From positions 1 to 64,000 of the forward strand of contig DVNM01000042.1 of NCBI GenBank assembly GCA_018714405.1: DNA of 64,000 nt, written 5' to 3'. The number at the start of each line of letters is the position of its first letter. The stretch's first letter is position 1. The notes beneath the pieces are model-generated. The model was given only the letters and a program-made list of their open reading frames with translations. It had not been told where the DNA came from and made no database searches. This stretch comes from Scybalenecus merdavium. Lineage in GTDB: Bacteria > Bacillota > Clostridia > Oscillospirales > Acutalibacteraceae. A program made the position numbers and the translations under genes. Shown piece after piece: positions 32,183-40,190 of this stretch.

Positions 32183-33086
32183 GCCCTGTTTGACGGCGCA
32201 GGAACTGGAAAAAATCAGCGCCTATGCGCAGGGCGACATTCCGACCGACGACCTTTACACATTCAGCGTACAGCTTTGCAACAACGACATCGACCGCGAC
32301 AACGAGCGCTTTACGGTGGAAACGCTGCAGCAGCTGGCCAAGCTGTTTGAAGGCAAGACCGGCATTTTTGACCACTCCATGAAAGCCGGCGACCAGAAAG
32401 CGCGCATTTTTAACGCATGGGTAGAGGCCGTGCCGGGCAAGAAAACGGCGGACGGCCGCGATTTTTACCAGCTGAAAGCACGCGCCTACATGGTGCGCAC
32501 CGGCGAAAATGCCGACCTGATCCGCGAGATCGAAGCCGGTATCAAAAAAGAAGTGTCGGTCTCGTGCCGCACGGAAAAATGTATTTGCTCCATCTGCGGT
32601 GCAGACCGCTTTGCCGCACCCTGCGCCCACACCGGCGGGCAGGTGTACGGCGACAAGCGCTGTTACTTTGCACTGGAAAACGCGACCGACGCCTACGAGT
32701 GGAGCTTTGTGGCTGTGCCGGCACAAAGAGAAGCCGGCGTAACGAAAGCCTGCACCGAGCTGCCGGACGGCAGCGTAACGCTGACCAAAGCCGCGGCCGC
32801 ACGCCTGCAGGACAAGCTGGCGCGGTTGCAGGAAGAGGCCGACCTGGCCAAAGCCTTTCGCACCGAGCTGGCCGGCGAGGTGATGCGCCGTTTTGCCGAA
32901 TTTTTGCCGGAGCTTGCACACGAAAACGTCAGTACGCTGACCGAGCGGCTGACCACCAAAGAACTGCAGGCGCTGCGAAACGCCCTGCGCGACCGGCAGG
33001 CGCGAACGGCCGCCGAACCGCAGCTGCTGCGCACGCCGGCAAACGGTAAAGACAAAAAAGAAAAATTTGCACAGTTTAAAATTTAG
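32166..33086 (+). CDS. XkdF-like capsid maturation protease with scaffold-like tail
   Basis: A 306-residue protein between portal and capsid genes. The first 190 residues look like an HK97-type prohead protease: IDRDNERFTVETLQQLAKLF, FDHSMKA (candidate catalytic His) and KKEVSVSC (candidate Ser), ending EWSFVAVPAQREAGVTK. The remaining 110 residues are helical and charged, like the scaffolding delta domain. A Cys-rich patch CICSICGADRFAAPCAH suggests a bound zinc. It overlaps the portal end by 17 bases, and the ATG at 32166 follows GGAGG. Confidence 0.78.
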   Translation: MDKPTEPCLTAQELEKISAYAQGDIPTDDLYTFSVQLCNNDIDRDNERFTVETLQQLAKLFEGKTGIFDHSMKAGDQKARIFNAWVEAVPGKKTADGRDFYQLKARAYMVRTGENADLIREIEAGIKKEVSVSCRTEKCICSICGADRFAAPCAHTGGQVYGDKRCYFALENATDAYEWSFVAVPAQREAGVTKACTELPDGSVTLTKAAAARLQDKLARLQEEADLAKAFRTELAGEVMRRFAEFLPELAHENVSTLTERLTTKELQALRNALRDRQARTAAEPQLLRTPANGKDKKEKFAQFKI

Positions 33087-33094
33087 GAGGAACT

Positions 33095-33427
33095 ATGGAC
33101 ACAGCATATCAGGGATTTGAAACGAACGTACTGACCTTTTACGGACCGGATGTCGCGATCGGCGACCTGGTGAAGGTCAGCGGCGAGGGCACCGTGGCCA
33201 AATGTGCGGCCAAAGAGCCGTTTGTGGGGCTTGTGGTCACAAAGCGCGGCGACTTTGCCGGCGTGCAGATGCGCGGCTACATGGAACTGAAAGCCGGCGG
33301 CACCATTACCTACGGCTACTGCAAAATGGACACCGACGGCGCAAACGGCGTGACCGGCGCCTCCACAGGCGCCATGACGCACCTGGTCATTTCAAAAGGC
33401 ACCGACACGGTCGGCATCATTCTTTAA
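33095..33427 (+). CDS. Probable capsid decoration protein (DUF2190-like)
   Basis: A 110-residue beta-rich protein between protease and major capsid protein, where small decoration or head-stabilising proteins usually lie. The pattern VAIGDLVKVSGEGTVAKCAA, then FVGLVVTKRGDFAGVQMRGYMEL and GYCKMDTDGANGV is like DUF2190/gpD-type beta-tulip proteins. It starts after AGGAGG. Confidence 0.65.
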   Translation: MDTAYQGFETNVLTFYGPDVAIGDLVKVSGEGTVAKCAAKEPFVGLVVTKRGDFAGVQMRGYMELKAGGTITYGYCKMDTDGANGVTGASTGAMTHLVISKGTDTVGIIL

Positions 33428-33445
33428 TCTACCGGGAGGACAAAG

Positions 33446-34429
33446 ATGGGATTTGACAACATTAAGCTTGAAAAAGGGCTTTACACAACGACAAAGGGCT
33501 TTACGGCCACGCTGGAGGAACTGGACCCTTCTGAGAACTACAAGGGCACGCCCTACGAGGGTCTAGACGCTTACCAGAGACAGCTGAAGCGCTTTGACAT
33601 TAAAGTCAGCGGCCGCGGCTCCGACACAGTGGAGAAATTCTTCTCCACGACCGATGCGGCGGCGCTGTTTCCGGAATACATTTCGCGCGCCGTACGCCAG
33701 GGCATGGAGGACTGCGACATCCTTTCCAAACTGACCGCGACCGTAACGGACATCGACGCACTCGATTACCGCGCGGTGGAAAGCGTGAGCGGCACGGACG
33801 GCAAAAAGCTGAAAGAAGTGGCCGAGGGCGCATTCATCCCCGAAACGACGATCCAGACGAAAGAGAGCGTCGTGGCGCTCAGGAAACGCGGGCGCATGCT
33901 GGTTTCCTCCTACGAAGCCATCCGCTTCCAGCACCTGGATCTGTTCACGATCACACTCAAGCAGATCGGCCGGCAGATCGCCCTTTCGTTTGCGGACGAC
34001 GCGATCAAAGAGCTGAAAAAGACCGGCGCCAAAACATATACCCTGGAAGACGAGATGAGCTTTGACCAGCTGGTGGGCATTTGGGCCAAACTGAAGCCCT
34101 ACAACATGACCACGCTGCTGGGCAGCTACGAGGCGGCCGGCAAGCTGCTGGGCCTGAGCCAGTTCCAGGACGCCGAGGCCGGCCTGAACTTCCACGCGAC
34201 CGGCCAGATGATCACCCCGCTTGGCGCCGAGCTGGTGGCCAGCGGTTCTGCGGAGCTGGGCGACAGCCTGCTGGCGCTTGACCGCACCTGCGCGCTTGAA
34301 ATGGTGAAGGCCGGCGGCGTGCAGACCGAGTTTGACAAGCTGATCGACCGCCAGCTGGAACGTGCGGCCATCACGGCGACTGCGGGCTTCTCGCGCATTT
34401 TCGCCGACGCCGTCGTCTGCGCCGAATAA
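33446..34429 (+). CDS. Phage major capsid protein (HK97 fold)
   Basis: A 327-residue capsid protein, XkdG-like. The N-terminal 60 residues form the arm; TTDAAALFPEYISRAVRQGM and the later IGRQIALSFADDAIKELKKTGA are the spine and P-domain helices typical of HK97-fold capsids, and PYNMTTLLGSYEAAGKLLGL lies in the A domain. No decay is visible. Position after protease and decoration proteins is standard. Confidence 0.9.
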   Translation: MGFDNIKLEKGLYTTTKGFTATLEELDPSENYKGTPYEGLDAYQRQLKRFDIKVSGRGSDTVEKFFSTTDAAALFPEYISRAVRQGMEDCDILSKLTATVTDIDALDYRAVESVSGTDGKKLKEVAEGAFIPETTIQTKESVVALRKRGRMLVSSYEAIRFQHLDLFTITLKQIGRQIALSFADDAIKELKKTGAKTYTLEDEMSFDQLVGIWAKLKPYNMTTLLGSYEAAGKLLGLSQFQDAEAGLNFHATGQMITPLGAELVASGSAELGDSLLALDRTCALEMVKAGGVQTEFDKLIDRQLERAAITATAGFSRIFADAVVCAE

Positions 34430-34442
34430 ACAAAAAAATACG

Positions 34443-34465
34443 CCGCGGTGCACGCCACCGCGGCA
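34443..34465 (+). promoter_or_regulatory. GC-rich hairpin between capsid gene and next gene
   Basis: GCCGCGGTG and CACCGCGGC (34443-34451 with 34457-34465) form a perfect 9-bp stem with a five-base loop. No T tract follows, so it is more likely an mRNA-stabilising or processing element after the highly needed capsid message. Confidence 0.6.
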
Positions 34466-34478
34466 GAAAGGAAGAGCC

Positions 34479-34832
34479 ATGGACAAAAAACAGGTGCTGG
34501 ACATTTTGCTGCAAATGAGCGGTCTGACCGAGGAAGAGGCCGCCGCTTACGACAAGATCACCGACCTGGCCTGCGCCCGGACGGCTGCGCGGCTGCACGA
34601 CGGCGCTGACGCCGCAGATGCGCGCGCACTGAGCTACGCAGCGGCGCTGGCCTACTACATGATCTGTTTGTGTGAAGATGCCAAAAACGACTTTGCTTCC
34701 TTTACAGCGGGCGACATTTCCATCACAAACAGCACGGCGCGCGCCGAAGCGGCCAAGCAGCTGCTGCAAAGCGCCGAAAAAAGCTGCGCCGGCATGTTTT
34801 GCACCGACGCGTTTGCCTTTATGGGGGTTTAA
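34479..34832 (+). CDS. Phage head-tail connector-type protein
   Basis: A 117-residue helical protein with the layout of gp6/YqbG-like connectors: KKQVLDILLQMSGL, then ITDLACARTAARLHDG, LSYAAALAYYMICL and a C-terminal helix. It immediately follows the capsid gene, where portal-adjacent adaptor proteins normally lie. Sequence similarity alone is modest, so position carries much of the call. Confidence 0.6.
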   Translation: MDKKQVLDILLQMSGLTEEEAAAYDKITDLACARTAARLHDGADAADARALSYAAALAYYMICLCEDAKNDFASFTAGDISITNSTARAEAAKQLLQSAEKSCAGMFCTDAFAFMGV

Positions 34833-35192
34833 ATGGACAAGACAAAAGACATTAAAAAGGTGATGGAGCTGTGCGGCCGGACAGCCTGCTTTGAAACAGA
34901 CGGGCAAAAAAGCGACGGCTTTCTGTGCATCATCACCTCGACCTGGCGCAAGAACAAAACCAATTTTGAACCGACGGCCACCCCGGCCGGTTTTGCCGGC
35001 GTAGACTTTTATGTGTACCTGGGGCCGGCCGACCGCGACATTACGGCCCTGCCGGACACAGCGTTTGTGGTCAGCGCCGGCCAGCGCTTTACCTTTAAAC
35101 GGCGCGAGGCCTTTTTGGCCGGGGACAAGGTGCAGTTTTACTGGGGCATCCTGCGCCTGTGCACGGAGGATCAAGATGGATTTTATCACTGA
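34833..35192 (+). CDS. Phage head-closure-type protein, weakly assigned
   Basis: A 119-residue protein starting one base after the previous stop. It is beta-rich (FLCIITSTWRKNKTN, FYVYLGPADRDI, VVSAGQRFTFKRREAFLAGDKV). Order suggests a head-tail stopper (XkdH/YqbH-like position). I recognise no sequence motif, so the role is by position. Confidence 0.5.
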   Translation: MDKTKDIKKVMELCGRTACFETDGQKSDGFLCIITSTWRKNKTNFEPTATPAGFAGVDFYVYLGPADRDITALPDTAFVVSAGQRFTFKRREAFLAGDKVQFYWGILRLCTEDQDGFYH

Positions 35193-35604
35193 AATGATCG
35201 ACGCGGCGCAGGCGGCGCTTGAAGAGGACGAATGGCTTTGTGAAAACGCCAAGATCATGGCGGCCTTTCCGGGGCGGGCGCTGCCGACATTGCCGCAAAA
35301 AAGCATTGTGTGCATCGGCATTAGCGCCATACGGCTGGATAACAGCGAGATCGGCGGCGATGTAAAAACCGCCGGCGTAACGCTGTCGGTGCGCGTGTAC
35401 ACGCCGTTTCGCCGGGGCAGCGGCGAGCGGCTGACCTGCTGTGCAAAAATTTCCGGCTGTCTGCTGCAAAATGGCTTTGCCCAAAGCGGGCAGTGGACCG
35501 ACGAGTATGCGGATGTGACGAGCAGCTGCTACATCTGCACAGCCGGATTTGAAAAGAACACAAAGCTGCAGATGGGAGGAGACAGCGATGCAGCCGACAT
35601 CTGA
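35176..35604 (+). CDS. Phage tail-completion-type protein, weakly assigned
   Basis: A 142-residue protein overlapping its neighbour by 17 bases. A helical start (MDFITEMIDAAQAALEE) is followed by beta strands (SIVCIGISAIRLDN, GVTLSVRVYTPFRRGSGERL). In PBSX-like clusters this place is taken by tail-terminator proteins, after which sheath and tube genes follow. Here they do not. Confidence 0.5.
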   Translation: MDFITEMIDAAQAALEEDEWLCENAKIMAAFPGRALPTLPQKSIVCIGISAIRLDNSEIGGDVKTAGVTLSVRVYTPFRRGSGERLTCCAKISGCLLQNGFAQSGQWTDEYADVTSSCYICTAGFEKNTKLQMGGDSDAADI

Positions 35605-35713
35605 ACAAAACACCCATAGCCCCGAAACATCCGAAGCCATGCGCGAAATATCGCTGGCAGCACAGCTGGATGCGCGGCGCTACGCCGTTTACATAGAGGA
35701 GGACGAACGATGA
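35588..35713 (+). CDS. 41-residue ORF at the position of missing tail genes
   Basis: A short ORF (MQPTSEQNTHSPETSEAM..., ending YAVYIEEDER) with a good site GGGAGGAGACAGCG before ATG 35588 and an ATGA overlap with the next gene, so it is very likely translated. In related PBSX-like operons the tail sheath, tube, chaperone and tape measure genes lie here. It may be a fused remnant left by a deletion of those genes, or a genuine small protein. I cannot match it to a family. Confidence 0.6.
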   Translation: MQPTSEQNTHSPETSEAMREISLAAQLDARRYAVYIEEDER

Positions 35714-36237
35714 GCGCCGTGCGCCTGCAGTTTAAGGACTTTTTATTCCCGGCAAACCCGTACACGGTGGAGATCAGCACCGCCAAAACGCTCAGCGACC
35801 AGAAAGCGCCCGGCTGGCGCACGACCACACAGGAGATCTGCGCCGACCCGGCCGTGATCACCGTGCAGGGCGAACTGTACGGCGACACTGCACGCGAAGA
35901 GATGCACGCCATGACCGCCCTGCAGCGCGAAAGCGGCAGCGGCGAGCTTTACATCCCTTACGATGACAGCCGGCGCGTATTTTTTGAAAAGCTGACGTTT
36001 ACGATCGCGGCAGACGGCGAAAGAATCACCTACCGGGCTGTTTTTAAAGAGGACATGCGCGCGCCGAAGCCGATCTGTGCCGTCACAAAAACAGCCGTAC
36101 AAAGCGGCGAGAACCTGTTTGACATTGCAGCCAGGTGCGGCGTGCCGCTGGAGGCGCTGATTCAAAGAAACGGCCTGAAATCGCCGTTTGACATTACCGA
36201 AGGGCAGGAGATCTTGATCCATGACGATCTGGCTTGA
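35710..36237 (+). CDS. LysM-domain phage baseplate protein, XkdP-like
   Basis: A 175-residue protein whose last 50 residues are a LysM domain (VQSGENLFDIAARCGVPLEALIQRNGL, then ITEGQEILI). The first 120 residues form a beta-rich domain (QFKDFLFPANPYTVEI, VITVQGELYGD, FEKLTFTIAADGERI) like the tube-to-baseplate connector domains of contractile phages. It is normally encoded after the tape measure gene. The ATG overlaps the end of the 41-residue ORF. Confidence 0.78.
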   Translation: MSAVRLQFKDFLFPANPYTVEISTAKTLSDQKAPGWRTTTQEICADPAVITVQGELYGDTAREEMHAMTALQRESGSGELYIPYDDSRRVFFEKLTFTIAADGERITYRAVFKEDMRAPKPICAVTKTAVQSGENLFDIAARCGVPLEALIQRNGLKSPFDITEGQEILIHDDLA

Positions 36238-37168
36238 AACGATAGACCAAAAGCGCCTGGCCTGCCGCGAGATCCTGTCGTGCGAGATCACAGCCGCGCT
36301 GGACGCCGCCTGCGACAGCCTGCGCGTTTGGCTGCACCTGCCGGATGCACCGGGCGAGGTCGTGCGCATACAGGCCGAAGCAGACGGGCAGCTGCTTTTC
36401 AGCGGCCTTACCGACCGGCAGACGGCGCAATACGACGAAAACGGCTTTCGCTGCTTTTTTTACGCGCGCAGCGAAGCGGCCGTTTTGGTGGACAACGAAG
36501 CAGAGCCGATGACGCTCTACTGCCCCGGCACGGACAGCGTGCTGGCGCTGACCGCCGCGCCTTTCGGCTTTACAAGCAGCCTGGCGCCCGCCGCGCTGCA
36601 GGTCAGCTTTGACGTTACAAAGGGCATGTCGCTTTACGCGGTGCTCAGCGAATTTTACTGGGCGGCGACCGGCAAAGACATTTGGATCGACAGCGAAAAG
36701 TGCATCCACCCGGCAGAGCCGGGCGCACTGTACAGCTTTGCACCCGACACGGTCCTGCAGGCGCGTGCAATCATCAACCGTGCCGAGCCCATCAGCACGG
36801 TGGACTACAAAAGCGACGGGGACACGGCCTACAGCCGCCACTGCAAAAGTCTGCTGGCCGAGGAGGCCGGCATTCGGCGCACACGCAAGATAAGCCTGAA
36901 CGGCACGCCGGTGTGGCTGCGCAAAAACAAAGCGGCGCGCCGGATCCAAACGGCAATCAACGGCTACATGCAGGCCGAGCTCACTTTGAAGGGGCTGGCG
37001 CCGGCACAGCTGTGCGGCCGGGTAGAGCTGAACAGCGAACCGCTGGGGCTCAGCGGCACATACGCCATTCAGGAGATCAACAGGCGCATAACGCAAAGCG
37101 GCAGCGTGACCGAGCTGCGGCTTGGCAAAATCTGCGATGCAAAGGAGATGCACTATGTGGATCAGTAA
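36221..37168 (+). CDS. Phage baseplate hub protein, XkdQ/gpD-like
   Basis: A 315-residue protein in the XkdQ position. Several beta domains are predicted (EILSCEITAALDAACDSLRVWL, GQLLFSGLTDRQTAQ, GMSLYAVLSEFYWAATGKDIWI, GRVELNSEPLGLSGTYAIQEI), which fits the T4 gp27/Mu gp44 hub fold that joins tube to spike. It overlaps the LysM gene by 17 bases and the next gene by 14. Confidence 0.75.
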   Translation: MTIWLETIDQKRLACREILSCEITAALDAACDSLRVWLHLPDAPGEVVRIQAEADGQLLFSGLTDRQTAQYDENGFRCFFYARSEAAVLVDNEAEPMTLYCPGTDSVLALTAAPFGFTSSLAPAALQVSFDVTKGMSLYAVLSEFYWAATGKDIWIDSEKCIHPAEPGALYSFAPDTVLQARAIINRAEPISTVDYKSDGDTAYSRHCKSLLAEEAGIRRTRKISLNGTPVWLRKNKAARRIQTAINGYMQAELTLKGLAPAQLCGRVELNSEPLGLSGTYAIQEINRRITQSGSVTELRLGKICDAKEMHYVDQ

Positions 37169-37514
37169 AAAACTGGCGGGCAGCCGCCAAAACGCGGCCG
37201 TACAGACTGCCGGCGTGACCGCGTCGCAGGCCGGTTTTTTTGAGGCGAACGGCGAGGCCGGCATGCGGCTTTCGGAATTTTTTCTGCCCTACGGCCTGCG
37301 CACGCTTGCGCCAAAGGGCGAAGAGGTGCTTGTGCTTTCTGACGGCGCCAAGCGCCTGATCTGCGGCTGCCGCACCGACTGCAGTGCAGTGGAAAGCGGC
37401 GAAGTGGAGCTTTACTCAGCCGGCGGCGCATACATCCGCCTGCAAAACGACGGCAGCGTAATCATCAACGGCCTAAAAATCAGCGCACAGGGGGAAATAG
37501 AAAATGGCCAATAA
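37155..37514 (+). CDS. Phage baseplate spike protein (gpV/Mu gp45-like)
   Basis: A 119-residue protein. The first part has the OB-like hub-binding pattern (SEFFLPYGLRTLAPKGEEVLVLS), and the end has the repeated beta element SAGGAYIRLQNDGSVIING seen in membrane-piercing spikes. ATG 37155 overlaps the hub gene. Membrane puncture is expected from the family. Confidence 0.72.
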   Translation: MWISKKLAGSRQNAAVQTAGVTASQAGFFEANGEAGMRLSEFFLPYGLRTLAPKGEEVLVLSDGAKRLICGCRTDCSAVESGEVELYSAGGAYIRLQNDGSVIINGLKISAQGEIENGQ

Positions 37515-37839
37515 AATCGAAAACGGCGACTATGTATTTACAAACGGCGCGGCGGAAAAGGCCGGGCAGATGGAGCAGGTGCTGCAGGACCTGCGCACGG
37601 CTCTGTTCTGCCGCCGCGGCCGGTTTTACCCCAACAAGGAATTCGGCAGCACAGCCGCCGCAGCCGCCAGCAGCTACCCGTACCATGAAAACCTTTTGGC
37701 GGCCGCGCGCCGCTGCCTGGAAAAATACGAGGGCGTGTTGGTGAAAAATGCGCATTTTGAAAACGGACAAGCCCGGCTGACCATTGTGTTTTACGGGCAG
37801 GAAACGGAGGTGGCGATCCACTTTGACACAAACCTATGA
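37504..37839 (+). CDS. Phage GP46/gp25-like baseplate wedge protein (XkdS position)
   Basis: A 111-residue protein with the small wedge-protein pattern: DYVFTNGAAEKAGQMEQVLQDL, CRRGRFYPNKEFGS, and a final LTIVFYGQETEVAIHF strand. It lies between spike and baseplate J, as GP46 or gpW does in Mu-like and PBSX-like clusters. Such proteins nucleate sheath assembly, yet no sheath gene is present here. Confidence 0.72.
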   Translation: MANKIENGDYVFTNGAAEKAGQMEQVLQDLRTALFCRRGRFYPNKEFGSTAAAAASSYPYHENLLAAARRCLEKYEGVLVKNAHFENGQARLTIVFYGQETEVAIHFDTNL

Positions 37840-38902
37840 TGAAATTTTAACGCGCATGAAAAAGCGCTTTTTTGAACAGAGCGGCGAAGACCCGGACCGC
37901 TCCGGCGAAATATTGGTGCGCCTGGAAGCCGTGGCCGCCGAAGTGTTTGCGCTGTACACTTTCGGCGACTTCATTTTACAGCAGGCGTTTGCCGAAACGA
38001 GCACCGGCGAATACCTGGACAAAGCCGGCGCAGTCTTTTCGCTGACGCGCAAAAGCGCCGCGCGCACCACCGGCGAGGTGACGTTTACGGCCGCTGAAGA
38101 CACGCAGGGCAGCATCACCATTGACCAGGGCACGGCCGTGTGTGCAGCCGGCGCCCCGTACATTCAGTACTTCACAGACGAAACGGTGACCATACCGGCG
38201 GCAAATGCCACGGCGAGCGTCGGCGTAACGGCCGCCCAGCCCGGCACCAAGTACAACCGGCCGGCCGGCTTTATCGACACGGTGGTCAACCCGCCCGGCG
38301 GCATTGTGCGTGTGACAAACGCCGAAGCGCTGGCCGGCGGCTTTGACGAAGAGGACGACGCGCACTTTCGCGCACGGGTGCTGGATTACTTTCGCGAGTA
38401 CATGAACGGCTACAACGAAGCCTCCATCCACAACGCGTGTATGCGCATGGACGGCGTACGCGACTGCCGTGTGCGCGTGCCGGACGACACCACCCTGCAA
38501 ATTGCCGTACGTCTGGACGGTGACACAGCCAGCTGGCAGTTTGTTTTGGAGTTTCTGGTGCAGTTTGCCTACCTGGACATGTTCGGTATCACATTGCAGC
38601 CGCTTGTAGCCGAAGCACAAAGCTATGACCTGCACATCTCCCTTGGCGTTTCACCCTACAGTGAGCCGGACCGGCAAAAGCTGGTGCAGGCGGCCAACGA
38701 AATTTTGCTGCAGCTAAGCGGCGCCAGCCGCATTGACGAGGGCCTGGCACTGGCCGAAATAGAAAATGCGCTGCTGCAGCTGGACGACGTTGAAGCGTGC
38801 AGTGTACAGTGCACGCAGGCACTGGCCGGCATCCTGCCCTGCCCCGCCGGAAAATACGTTTCGCTGAACACGGTGGAGGAGGTCACGCTGTATGCCGTCT
38901 GA
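37823..38902 (+). CDS. Phage baseplate assembly protein J (XkdT-like)
   Basis: A 359-residue baseplate J protein (Mu gp47/P2 gpJ family). Diagnostic stretches include FILQQAFAETSTGEYLDKAG, the beta region GEVTFTAAEDTQGSITIDQG, AAQPGTKYNRPAGFIDTV and LAGGFDEEDDAHFRARVLDYF, followed by ANEILLQLSGASRIDEGLALAEI. The start is uncertain: TTG 37823 lies behind a GGAGG site, inside the previous gene. Confidence 0.88.
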   Translation: MTQTYDEILTRMKKRFFEQSGEDPDRSGEILVRLEAVAAEVFALYTFGDFILQQAFAETSTGEYLDKAGAVFSLTRKSAARTTGEVTFTAAEDTQGSITIDQGTAVCAAGAPYIQYFTDETVTIPAANATASVGVTAAQPGTKYNRPAGFIDTVVNPPGGIVRVTNAEALAGGFDEEDDAHFRARVLDYFREYMNGYNEASIHNACMRMDGVRDCRVRVPDDTTLQIAVRLDGDTASWQFVLEFLVQFAYLDMFGITLQPLVAEAQSYDLHISLGVSPYSEPDRQKLVQAANEILLQLSGASRIDEGLALAEIENALLQLDDVEACSVQCTQALAGILPCPAGKYVSLNTVEEVTLYAV

Positions 38903-39434
38903 GATCTACAGCCGGCTGGAAACGCTTTTGGCCGTTACCGGGCTGAACGGCCCCGTCGCCAAAGCCGAGGCAGCGGCCGAAGCGCAGGAACTGGAAAAAG
39001 CTTTGGTACATTTACAGCAGATCGAAAGCGGCATTTTTTTGACACAGGCGCAGGGCGAATACCTGCAGCGCTTTCAAAACCAGATCCGCCCGATGGCCGC
39101 CAAATGCACAGCTGAGGACATGGTGCAGAAAATGACCGTTACGCCGAAGCTTTTTCCACTTTCAGAGGCCATAAGCGAACAGCAGCCTGCCGAAGTGCAA
39201 TGCACCTACAGCGGCAAATGCCTGATCCTCAGCGGCATCACCGCGCAGAACTACACAGATTTTGCCGACTTTCTGCGCCTGCTGCGCAATTTTTTCCCAC
39301 CGTTTTTCGGCATGGAGCTTGGCGGCAGCGGCGTGCCCTGGTCGGTGTTTGACGCGCAGGGCAACAGCTTTTACGCCTGCGACCGCGCCGGACTGAGCTG
39401 GCGGATGATTCACACGATAGGAGAAGAGACATGA
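38892..39434 (+). CDS. YmfQ-like (DUF2313) phage tail protein
   Basis: A 180-residue protein overlapping baseplate J by 11 bases. Position and pattern (RLETLLAVTGLNGPVAKAE, helical middle, FLRLLRNFFPPFFGMELGG) fit the XkdU/YmfQ/gpI class that joins baseplate to tail fibres. Function in injection or binding is inferred from position. Confidence 0.65.
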   Translation: MPSEIYSRLETLLAVTGLNGPVAKAEAAAEAQELEKALVHLQQIESGIFLTQAQGEYLQRFQNQIRPMAAKCTAEDMVQKMTVTPKLFPLSEAISEQQPAEVQCTYSGKCLILSGITAQNYTDFADFLRLLRNFFPPFFGMELGGSGVPWSVFDAQGNSFYACDRAGLSWRMIHTIGEET

Positions 39435-39907
39435 GCAGCACAAATAAAACCGAGTATTTAAACCTGAACGCCTGGATCGGTGCAGACGTGCCGAAAATGG
39501 AGGATTTCAACAGCGACAACGAGATTTTGGACGACGCCTTTCAAACGCACGACACCGACACGGTACGCCACATTACAGACGGCGAACGCAGCAAGTGGAA
39601 CGCGCCCGTTTTCACGGGCAGCTACATCGGTGACGACACGGAAAGCCGTACGATCACCCTGGCGTGCGACTTTGAACCGTCTATGCTGATCCTTTACGCC
39701 AACAACGCACCCGCCTTTGTGTGCGATTTCAACAACAGGATCAAGGAGACTTATTTTGCCATCGGCACAAAGCGCGGCAGCACGGCGGGCCTGACCATGC
39801 AAAGCGGCACCTTCACCGTGCGCAACGACACGACCACCGTTTTGGCCAACGAACTGCGCCTCCTGAACAAAGCCGGCACGAGCTACACCTACATTGCATT
39901 TCGCTGA
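39431..39907 (+). CDS. Putative short phage tail fibre/receptor-binding protein
   Basis: A 158-residue protein starting in an ATGA overlap with the YmfQ-like gene. The N-terminus is typical of fibre attachment domains (KTEYLNLNAWIGADVPKMEDFN and the DNEILDDAF-TVRHIT segment), the rest is beta-rich. It is last in the operon and followed by a strong terminator; no fibre chaperone, holin or lysin follows. Confidence 0.68.
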   Translation: MSSTNKTEYLNLNAWIGADVPKMEDFNSDNEILDDAFQTHDTDTVRHITDGERSKWNAPVFTGSYIGDDTESRTITLACDFEPSMLILYANNAPAFVCDFNNRIKETYFAIGTKRGSTAGLTMQSGTFTVRNDTTTVLANELRLLNKAGTSYTYIAFR

Positions 39908-39931
39908 AGAAAAACGGCAAGCGCAAAAAAG

Positions 39932-39967
39932 CGCCCCAAAAGCAGTCGCTTTTGGGGCGTATTTTTT
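39932..39967 (+). terminator. Terminator of the phage structural operon
   Basis: CGCCCCAAAAGC pairs with GCTTTTGGGGCG (39932-39943 with 39948-39959), followed by TATTTTTTT. Confidence 0.9.
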
Positions 39968-39979
39968 TAGGCGTTTCTT

Positions 39980-40190
39980 TTAGCAGGCACCCGCTTTCTT
40001 CTTGCGGCAAAGCACCAAAATGCCGGCCATGGCCGCGCCGGAAACAGCAAGCGCAATATATATGCTGCCGGCGCCCGTCGCCGGTGATTTTTGCACACCG
40101 CTTTGCTGCGACTGTGCAAAAGACGGTTCTGGTTCCTCTGTAACTTCTGTGTTCTGCACCGGGGCAGTCGTGCCGTCCGGAGCAGCAGGC
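39980..40190 (-). pseudogene. C-terminal fragment of a sortase-anchored surface protein
   Basis: Read on the minus strand, the frame ending in TAA at 39980 gives a Pro/Thr/Glu-rich spacer (TTAPVQNTEVTEEPEP), then KSPATGAGS, a hydrophobic stretch (IYIALAVSGAAMAGILVL) and the positive tail CRKKKAGAC. That is a complete LPXTG-like sorting signal, SPATG type, for cell-wall anchoring. No start codon or upstream body remains: the sequence runs into an XRE fragment on the other strand near 40180. It is the stub of a deleted surface protein. Confidence 0.72.

Noticed and set aside
29414..39907. Classification as an active temperate prophage
   Set aside because: No integrase, repressor, replication, lysis or main tail genes, and no clear attachment repeats were seen.
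29414..39907. Classification as a contractile tailocin or type VI-like injection system
   Set aside because: Baseplate and spike genes are present, but sheath and tube are missing while terminase, portal and capsid are kept, the opposite of a tailocin.
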